Shown here one piece after another: positions 61,501 through 64,000 of a DNA stretch of 64,000 nucleotides. This DNA comes from Lepidurus packardi. Taxonomy: Eukaryota; Arthropoda; Branchiopoda; Notostraca; Triopsidae. The position numbers and the translations under genes are program-made. How positions within the stretch are numbered: the first letter of the stretch is position 1; the number at the start of each line of letters is the position of its first letter. The DNA is taken from NCBI GenBank assembly GCA_023053545.1, contig JAKZAN010000047.1, positions 495,544 to 559,543 on the forward strand, given 5' to 3'. The notes under the pieces are model-generated. The model was not told the origin of the DNA. It ran no database searches and saw only the letters and a program-made list of their open reading frames with translations.

Positions 61501-63960
61501 GTCCGTAAGGAATTAATTCAGTCCGTAAGGAATTATTTCAGTACGTAAGGAATTAATTCAGTCCGTAATGGATTAATTAAGTCCGTAATGAATTAATTCA
61601 GTCCGTAAGGAATTAATAAAATCCGTACGGAATTAATTCAGTTCGTAAGGAATTTATTCAGTCCGTTAGGAATTAATGAAATCCGTACGGAATTAATTCA
61701 GTCCGTAAGGAATTAATTAAGTCCGTAAGGAATTAATTCATTCAGTAAGGAATTAATTCAGTCCGTAAGGAATTAATTCAGTCCGTAAGGAATTAATTCA
61801 GTCCGTAAGGATTTCATTCAGTCCGTAAGGTATTAATTCAGTCCGTAAGGAATTAATTCAGTCCGTAAGTAATTAATTCAGTCCGTAAGGAAGAAGTTCA
61901 GAAAGTAAGGAATTAATTCAGTCCGTAATCGATTAATTAAGTCCGTAATGAATTAATTCAGTCCGTATGAAATTAATTCAGTCCGTAAGGAATTAATTAA
62001 GGAATTAATTCAGTCCGTAAGGAATTAATTCAGTCCGTAAGGAATTAATTCAGTCCGTAAGGAATTATTTCAGTACGTAAGGAATTAATTCAGTCCGTAA
62101 TGGATTAATTAAGTCCGTAATGAATTAATTCAGTCCGTAAGGAATTAATAAAATCCGTACGGAATTAATTCAGTTCGTAAGGAATTTATTCAGTCCGTAA
62201 GGAATTAATAAAATCCGTACGGAATTAATTCAGTCCGTAAGGAATTAATAAAATCCGTACGGAATTAATTCAGTCCGTAAGGAATTAATTCAGTAAGTAA
62301 GGAATAAGTTCAGTACGTAAGGAATTAATTCAGTCCGTAATCGATTAATTAAGTCCGTAATGAATTAATTCAGTCCGTATGAAATTAATTCAGTCCGTAA
62401 TGAATTAATTAAGGAATTAATTCAGTCCGTAAGGAATTAATTCAGTCCGTAATGAATTTATTCAGTCCGTAAGGAATTAATAAAATCCGTACGGAATTAA
62501 TTCAGTTCGTAAGGAATTTATTCAGTCCGTAAGGAATTAATAAAATCCGTACGGAATTAATTCAGTTCGTAAGGAATTTATTCAGTCCGTTAGGAATTAA
62601 TTCAGTTCGTAAGGAATTTATTCAGTCCGTTAGGAATTAATAAAATCCGTACGGAATTAATTCAGTCCGTAAGGAATTAATTAAGTCCGTAAGGAATTAA
62701 TTCAGTCCGTAAGGAATTAATTCAGTCCGTAAGGAATTAATTCAGTCCGTAAGGAATTAATTCAGTCAGTAAGGAATTAATTTAGTCCGTAAGGAATTAA
62801 TTCAGTCCGTTAGGAATTAATTCAGTCCGTAAGGAATTAATTCAGTCCGTAAGGAATTAATTCAGTCCGTAAGGAATTAATTCAGTCCGTAAGGAATTAA
62901 TTCAGTCAGTATGGAATTAATTCAGTCCGTAATTAATTAATTCAGTCCGTAAGGAATTAATTCAGTCCGTAAGGATTTAATTCAGTCCGTAAGGTATTAA
63001 TTCAGTCCGTAAGGAATTAATTCATTCCGTAAGGAATTAATTCAGTCCGTAAGGAATTAATTCAGTCCGTACGGAATTAATTCAGTTCGTAAGGAATTAA
63101 TTCAGTCCGTAAGGAATTAATAAAATCCGTACGGAATTAATTCAGTCCGTAAGGAATTAATAAAATCCGTACGGAATTAATTCAACCGTAAGGAATTAAT
63201 AAAGTACGTAAGGAATTAATTAAGTCCGTAAGGAATTAATTCAGTCCGTAAGGAATTAATTCAGTCCGAAAGGAATTAATTCAGTCCGTAAGGAATTAAT
63301 TCAGTCCGTAAGGATTTAATTCAGTCAGTAAGGAATTAATTCAGTCCGTAAGGAATTAATTCAGTCCGTAAGGAATTAATTCAGTCCGTAAGGATTTAAT
63401 TCAGTCCGTAAGGTATTAATTCAGTCCGTAAGGAATTATTTCAGTCCGTAATTAATTCATTCATTCCTTACGGAATTAATTAAGTCCATAACGAATTAAT
63501 TCAGTCCGTAAGGAATTAATTCAGTAAGTAAGGAATTAATTAAATCCGTACGGAATTAATTCAGACCGTAAGGAATTAATTAAGTACGTAAGGAATTAAT
63601 TAAGTCCGTAAAGAATTAATTCAGTCCGTAAGGAATTAATTCAGTCAGTAAGGAATTAATTCAGTCCGTAAGGAATTAATTCAGTCAGTAATCGATTAAT
63701 TAAGTCCGTAATGAATTAATTCAGTCCGTATGAAATTAATTCAGTCCGCAAAGAATTAATTCAGTCCGAAAGGAATTAATTCAGTCAGAAGGAATTAATT
63801 CAGTCCGTAAGGAATTAATTCAGTCCGTAATCGATTAATTAAGTCCGTAATGAATTAATTCAGTCCGTATGAAATTAATTCAGTCCGTAATGAATTAATT
63901 AAGGAATTAATTCAGTCCGTAAGGAATTAATTCAGTCCGTAAGGAATTAATTCAGTCCGT
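55504..63960. repeat. Dispersed duplication, offset 5196 bp
   Basis: About 55504-58764 matches about 60700-63960. CATTCAG at 56543/61739 and the 19-bp monomer containing ATTAATTCAACCG at 57980/63176 are 5196 bp apart. The 19-bp monomer also occurs at 54741 and 59490, so this segment has been copied at least four times. The match breaks near 58764/63960, where GAATTTATTCAG meets GAATTATTTCAG. Confidence 0.8.
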
Positions 63961-64000
63961 AAGGAATTATTTCAGTACGTAAGGAATTAATTCAGTCCGT

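Larger units (their letters stand above)
46431..64000. repeat. 20-bp satellite DNA array, right part
   Basis: Same 20-bp satellite as on the left, in the same orientation and in phase with it across the retrotransposon insertion. It is richer in blocks containing GTCCGTTAGG, GTTCGTAAGGAATTTATT, GGAAGAAGTTCAGAA and TTCATTCAGTAAGG variants, which are rare or absent in the left array. Several kilobase-scale duplications are visible (see separate entries). No open reading frame of note, RNA gene or second mobile element was seen. The array continues past the right edge. Confidence 0.99.

Noticed and set aside
1..64000. Telomeric repeat tract
   Set aside because: The 20-bp monomer contains no TTAGG or TTAGGG series and is not a G-rich strand repeat; an interstitial or terminal position cannot be inferred.
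1..64000. CENP-B box as evidence of a centromere
   Set aside because: No match to the NTTCGNNNNANNCGGGN pattern in the consensus or the common variants; centromere identity stays open.
1..64000. tRNA or rRNA genes
   Set aside because: No tRNA-like cloverleaf sequence or rRNA segment was noticed in the satellite or the element.

Overview
The window is almost entirely tandem satellite DNA from an animal genome, interrupted once by an intact-looking non-LTR retrotransposon. The host is most likely an invertebrate, probably an arthropod. The evidence is the megasatellite organisation, a bicistronic poly(A)-tailed retrotransposon of the I/Jockey/R1 group, and the absence of any prokaryotic-style gene layout. 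The species cannot be named from the sequence.

Layout: 1-41537 and 46431-64000 are one satellite family with a 20-bp monomer, consensus GTCCGTAAGGAATTAATTCA (35% GC). The second half carries the perfect 10-bp palindrome GAATTAATTC. Neither end of the array lies in the window. Monomer variants are arranged in higher-order repeats (HORs) of many sizes. Offsets measured from rare marker variants are 559, 693, 992, 1532/1572, 2135, 2771, 5196, 5281 and 5312 bp. The 5312-bp tandem duplication (about 15.96-26.59 kb) is nearly identical between copies, so it is recent. Two flavours of array are visible. Direct-only monomers fill about 1-13.0 kb and 13.9-27.7 kb. A second type, with monomer pieces in reverse orientation (core CCTTACGG) and a degenerate AAGAAAGGAATTC block, appears at 13.0-13.9 kb, 27.7-41.5 kb and in patches to the right. 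A 40-bp perfect palindrome at 37401-37440 is one orientation switch. The satellite has no coding capacity: a 20-bp monomer is not a multiple of 3 and puts stop codons in every frame.

The retrotransposon (41538-46419, 4882 bp including a 25-nt poly(A)) lies on the + strand. It has a structured 5' UTR, ORF1 (gag-like RNA-binding protein with three C-terminal zinc knuckles), ORF2 (AP-like endonuclease plus reverse transcriptase plus C-terminal Cys/His motif, no RNase H), a 3' UTR and the poly(A). ORF1 stop and ORF2 start overlap as UAAUG, the arrangement known to give stop-start translational coupling in the silkworm element SART1. An 11-bp target-site duplication (13 bp if two A residues are shared with the tail) flanks it, and removing the element restores the satellite phase exactly. 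Both ORFs are open and all recognisable catalytic residues are present, so this looks like a young, full-length, potentially autonomous copy. ORF1 protein should coat the RNA, and ORF2 protein should nick the satellite and prime reverse transcription on the poly(A). I see no other genes, tRNAs, rRNAs or CRISPR arrays.
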